A stretch of DNA of 8,792 bases from NCBI GenBank assembly GCA_029938595.1, contig JAOZUP010000155.1, positions 1-8,792 of the forward strand, read 5' to 3'. This document shows, one piece after another, positions 6,538 to 8,792 of this stretch; positions within the stretch are counted from its first letter, which is position 1, and each line of letters starts with the position of its first letter. This stretch comes from Thermoanaerobaculales bacterium. Its GTDB lineage: Bacteria; Acidobacteriota; Thermoanaerobaculia; Thermoanaerobaculales; Sulfomarinibacteraceae. The translations under genes and the position numbers were made by a program. The notes beneath the pieces were generated by a model. The model was not told the DNA's origin. It did not search any database and saw only the letters and a list, made by a program, of their open reading frames with translations.

Positions 6538-7043
6538 CAGCTCTTACCTTTGATCGATTTCAATGCGCCGACCATCCTCTCGAATGTGCGTCCGAGATCT
6601 TCGGGAATCACTCTGGAACCGCCGATCACCGTCATCATATTGTTGTCGGCGTGCCAACGGGGAACCACGTGGAGGTGCAAATGCTCCTCGATCCCCGCCC
6701 CCGCCGCTTCACCGACGTTGAAACCGACGTTGAAGCCGTGGGGTCGGTAAAGCTCGCGCATCGCGGCCATCAGGTCCTTGACCGTGCTCATCATTTCGCA
6801 CAGCGTCTCGACATCGACATCGGCGAGATCACTGCAGTGTTGGACCGGTGCCACCATCGCGTGCCCAGTTGTGTAGGGGTAGAGGTTGAGGAGTGCGAAG
6901 GAAGCGGGATCACGCCTCAGCGTCAGGGTCGCACGATCGTCCTTGGACTCGAAAGCACTGCAGAAAACACACTCACTCCGGTCTCGCGTGTCAGCCGCCG
7001 AAACGTACTCGAGCCGCCATGGGGCGAAGAGAATCTCGACCAC
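6537..7043 (-). CDS. HIT-family nucleotide hydrolase/transferase (168 aa)
   Basis: The protein begins with the Ap4A-phosphorylase-like opening ILFAPWRLEYV, then CVFC (Cys25, Cys28), which probably belongs to a zinc site. It carries the histidine triad HLHLHVVPRW (His121, His123, His125), of which the middle histidine is the expected nucleophile. LLNLYPYTTGHAMVAPVQH (51-69) matches the nucleotide-binding part of the family. HIT proteins of this branch hydrolyse or phosphorolyse nucleotides such as diadenosine polyphosphates or AMP conjugates; the true substrate cannot be told from sequence. The start is GTG at 7043, 6 bases after the HU/IHF stop, with only a weak GGCG upstream. It is nonetheless the right place for the family's N-terminus. 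Its stop overlaps the next ATG. Confidence 0.93.
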   Translation of the reverse strand: MVEILFAPWRLEYVSAADTRDRSECVFCSAFESKDDRATLTLRRDPASFALLNLYPYTTGHAMVAPVQHCSDLADVDVETLCEMMSTVKDLMAAMRELYRPHGFNVGFNVGEAAGAGIEEHLHLHVVPRWHADNNMMTVIGGSRVIPEDLGRTFERMVGALKSIKGKS

Positions 7044-7049
7044 CGCCGA

Positions 7050-7334
7050 TCACTGTTGGAGGAGCTCTTCCCTGAGATACTTCCCAGGTTTGAAGTACGG
7101 GATCTTTTTGGGTGGTACGTGGACCTGCTCCCCGGTCTTTGGATTGCGGCCGATCCGTTCGCCCCGCTGTCTGATCCGGAACGAGCCGAAGCCGCGAAGC
7201 TCCACCTTTTCGTCGCGCCGGAGGGCGATGATGATGCTTTCCAGGATCACCTGAACAACCTCGTCTGCCTGTTTGCGAGGAATGTCGGCCGCTTCAGCCA
7301 CCGTTTCCACCAGATCCGCTTTGGTCATCGTCAT
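7050..7334 (-). CDS. HU/IHF-family DNA-bending protein (94 aa)
   Basis: This is a small basic nucleoid protein of the usual HU/IHF length. The N-terminal helical half (TKADLVETVAEAADIPRKQA) dimerises. The second half has GFGSFRIRQRGERIGRNPKTG (48-68) leading into the DNA-embracing beta arms, with Arg63-Asn64-Pro65 as the RNP element whose proline intercalates at DNA kinks. The C-terminal FKPGKYLRE (81-89) is typical. The sequence seems nearer to IHF (KKIPYFKPGK), but one gene cannot tell HU from IHF, so no symbol is given. The ATG at 7334 has AAGGAG 8 bases upstream and is preferred to the in-frame ATG at 7328. It follows rpsA after 24 bases, an arrangement reminiscent of rpsA-ihfB in proteobacteria. 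Confidence 0.94.
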   Translation of the reverse strand: MTMTKADLVETVAEAADIPRKQADEVVQVILESIIIALRRDEKVELRGFGSFRIRQRGERIGRNPKTGEQVHVPPKKIPYFKPGKYLREELLQQ

Positions 7335-7358
7335 CGATGGTGCTCCTTGCTCGTCCGC

Positions 7359-7964
7359 TCAATCCTTGGTGTTGACTTCATCGCTGTCGGGGGCGTGGTC
7401 CTCTTCGCTCTTTGGCGATCCCCCTTCGTCGGCCGCTTCGCCCTCAGAAACAAGGTCTTTTTTGGTCTCTTCTTCCGGTTCATCGGCCGCGGATTCTCCG
7501 TCCGCTACCGATTCCTCATCTGCAACATCGTCGCCGGTATCAGGTGCGGCCTCCTGCTCCAGAGCTCCCGCTTCCACCTCTTCCTCTTCGCCAGGGGTGG
7601 CGGCCTCGTCACCTTCGGTCTCAAGCTCAACGGCGGCGGCTTCCGCCTCAACCTCTTCGACAGAGGCAGCGACTTCGATGTCTGCAGCCGCTTCAGCCAC
7701 CGTTTCTTCGGCAGAATCCTCGGCAATCTCGACCTCGTCGTCTGCGGCCGTCTCTTCCACGGCTTCGGCCTCCACCTCTTCGGTAGAATCCTCATCAACC
7801 TCGACCTCGACGGCACCAGCCGTGTCCATCTCCCCTTCAGTCTCCTGGTCGTCGGGTTCTTCGACCAACCCACCCGCGCGCAACGCTGCCGCCATTGCGG
7901 TGTTCGATGGCGCATCGTCGGCACTCTCACTATCCACCTCATCGACCGCAGCATCCTGTTCGAC
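7359..7964 (-). other. Acidic low-complexity C-terminal tail of S1
   Basis: About 200 codons form a Glu/Ala/Val/Asp-rich tail with recurring TEEVEAEA / VEEVEAEA blocks. By my hand count about 79 of the last 203 residues are acidic and about 5 are Lys or Arg. Predicted property: disordered and strongly negative. One less acidic island, NTAMAAALRAGGL, lies near the beginning. The translation in this frame is uninterrupted and joins smoothly to the last S1 domain, so the tail is part of the protein rather than a frameshift artefact. Confidence 0.85.
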
Positions 7965-8792
7965 GCTTTGCATCGACAATCCGATCCGGCTCTCATGCCA
8001 GTCGACCCGCAGGATTCGGCACATCATCCCTTGGCCGGCGTTGAACACCTCTGCCAGGGCGAGGCCATCATTGCGATCGATCTCGGAGATGTGGCAAAGT
8101 CCCTCGACGCCGGGTGCGAGCTCCACGAAAATTCCGAAATCGGTGACGTTTGTGACCGTGCCCTTCACCACATCGCCGACACCGTGGGTATTGGCGTACT
8201 CCTCCCACTCGTTGGGGAGAAGCTCCTTCATCGAGAGTGAGATCCGCTGGTTGTACGTATCAACGGAGGTGACAACCGCTTCCACCTCCTCGCCCTTCTG
8301 GACTACCTCACTCGGGTGGTTGATACGCCGGGTCCACGACATGTCGGAAATATGGACCAGGCCGTCGACTCCGGGAACGATTTCGATGAACGCTCCGAAG
8401 TCGGTGAGATTCCGGACCACACCCTTGATCGTGCTGCCGACACTGAATGACTCGGCGACCTGCTCCCATGGATTGGGTTCGGTCGCGCGCAACGAAAGTG
8501 AAAGGCGACGCTTGTCGGCATCGACCTCGGAGACCACGACCTCGGCCTCCTGTCCGATTTCTAATATCGAGCGCGGGTTCTTGACCTTTTTCGTCCACGA
8601 CATCTCGCTGACGTGGATCAACCCCTCAACGCCCTCTTCCAGGACGACGAAGGCGCCATAGTCGACAATGCTGACCACCTTGCCTTCGACCCTCTTCCCA
8701 ACCGGGTACTTCTCGGGCACCAGGATCCACGGGTCCTCGAATCTCTGCTTGTACCCCAGGGAGACCCGTTCCCTTTCGCGATCGAAGCGAAG
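7359..8792 (-). CDS. rpsA: 30S ribosomal protein S1, N-terminus cut by window edge
   Basis: S1 binds mRNA on the 30S subunit and helps start translation of structured or weakly Shine-Dalgarno-led messages. The frame is open to the right edge (477 codons visible), so the GTG at 8720 is internal and not the start: the 24 codons before it encode the end of an S1 domain (DRERERVSLGYKQ) and the linker FEDPW. In visible-fragment numbering, three full S1/OB-fold domains follow at about 29-102, 118-190 and 204-276. Each has the GxVxxxxDFG(A/I)F.....GVEGL.H.SE/D core and ends in a RxSLS- or RIGLS-type strand. They correspond to the last three domains of a six-domain S1. A tail of about 200 residues follows from about 277, dominated by Glu, Asp, Ala and Val, with only about 5 Lys/Arg, ending VNTKD. 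Autoregulation is known for S1 in E. coli, but its leader is outside this window. Confidence 0.96.
   Translation of the reverse strand, partial: LRFDRERERVSLGYKQRFEDPWILVPEKYPVGKRVEGKVVSIVDYGAFVVLEEGVEGLIHVSEMSWTKKVKNPRSILEIGQEAEVVVSEVDADKRRLSLSLRATEPNPWEQVAESFSVGSTIKGVVRNLTDFGAFIEIVPGVDGLVHISDMSWTRRINHPSEVVQKGEEVEAVVTSVDTYNQRISLSMKELLPNEWEEYANTHGVGDVVKGTVTNVTDFGIFVELAPGVEGLCHISEIDRNDGLALAEVFNAGQGMMCRILRVDWHESRIGLSMQSVEQDAAVDEVDSESADDAPSNTAMAAALRAGGLVEEPDDQETEGEMDTAGAVEVEVDEDSTEEVEAEAVEETAADDEVEIAEDSAEETVAEAAADIEVAASVEEVEAEAAAVELETEGDEAATPGEEEEVEAGALEQEAAPDTGDDVADEESVADGESAADEPEEETKKDLVSEGEAADEGGSPKSEEDHAPDSDEVNTKD

Noticed and set aside
6435..8240. Long plus-strand frame of about 600 codons
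   Set aside because: It lies antisense to rpsA, the HU/IHF gene, the HIT gene and part of the DUF6677-like gene, all of which have clear family motifs. Its translation is low-complexity Arg/Phe/Leu/His-rich with no recognisable domain. It is a by-product of GC-rich codon bias.
7273..8661. Plus-strand Ser/Ala-rich frame of about 460 codons
   Set aside because: It is the mirror image of the S1 domains and acidic tail (Glu/Ala codons read backwards give Ser-rich protein). It has no independent start context.
8718..8720. GTG as the rpsA start
   Set aside because: The frame remains open to the window edge and the upstream residues complete a preceding S1 domain, so this is an internal valine codon.

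Overview
The window is a compact, GC-rich bacterial chromosome segment in which all eleven recognisable genes lie on the minus strand, so transcription runs from high to low coordinates. LpxB (lipid A synthesis) marks a Gram-negative-type outer membrane. Together with the gene content and order (rpsA, HU/IHF, HIT protein, a DUF6677-like membrane protein, a HEAT-like hypothetical), it suggests Acidobacteriota, perhaps a Thermoanaerobaculia-like lineage. That placement is inference from family resemblance, not a database match.

In transcription order: the 3' part of rpsA (ribosomal protein S1, with a very long acidic tail, entering from the right edge); a HU/IHF-type DNA-bending protein; a HIT nucleotide hydrolase/transferase; three small membrane proteins (DUF6677-like, a 55-residue two-helix protein, and a VanZ-like protein); and lpxB. 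Spacings in this block run from a 4-base overlap to 24 bases, so it looks like one operon. After a 164-base gap with a heptamer repeat come rimO, ribF and a PrsW-type intramembrane protease, again tightly packed. A 305-base gap then carries an inverted array of the hexamer TATCGC/GCGATA. The window ends with the N-terminal 172 codons of a HEAT-like hypothetical that runs off the left edge.

The themes are translation (S1 and its partner-subunit modifier RimO, which acts on S12), nucleoid structure (HU/IHF), flavin cofactors (RibF) and cell envelope (LpxB, VanZ-like, PrsW, small membrane proteins). Five of the ten visible starts are GTG (HIT, vanZ-like, lpxB, ribF, prsW), and two junctions are GTGA stop/start overlaps, which points to translational coupling.

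I see no mobile element, CRISPR array, tRNA, rRNA or defence system. Most of the content is ordinary housekeeping. The items worth a second look are the block of three small membrane proteins in front of lpxB, the acidic S1 tail, the hexamer inverted repeat, the heptamer repeat, and the PrsW protease with no visible substrate gene.
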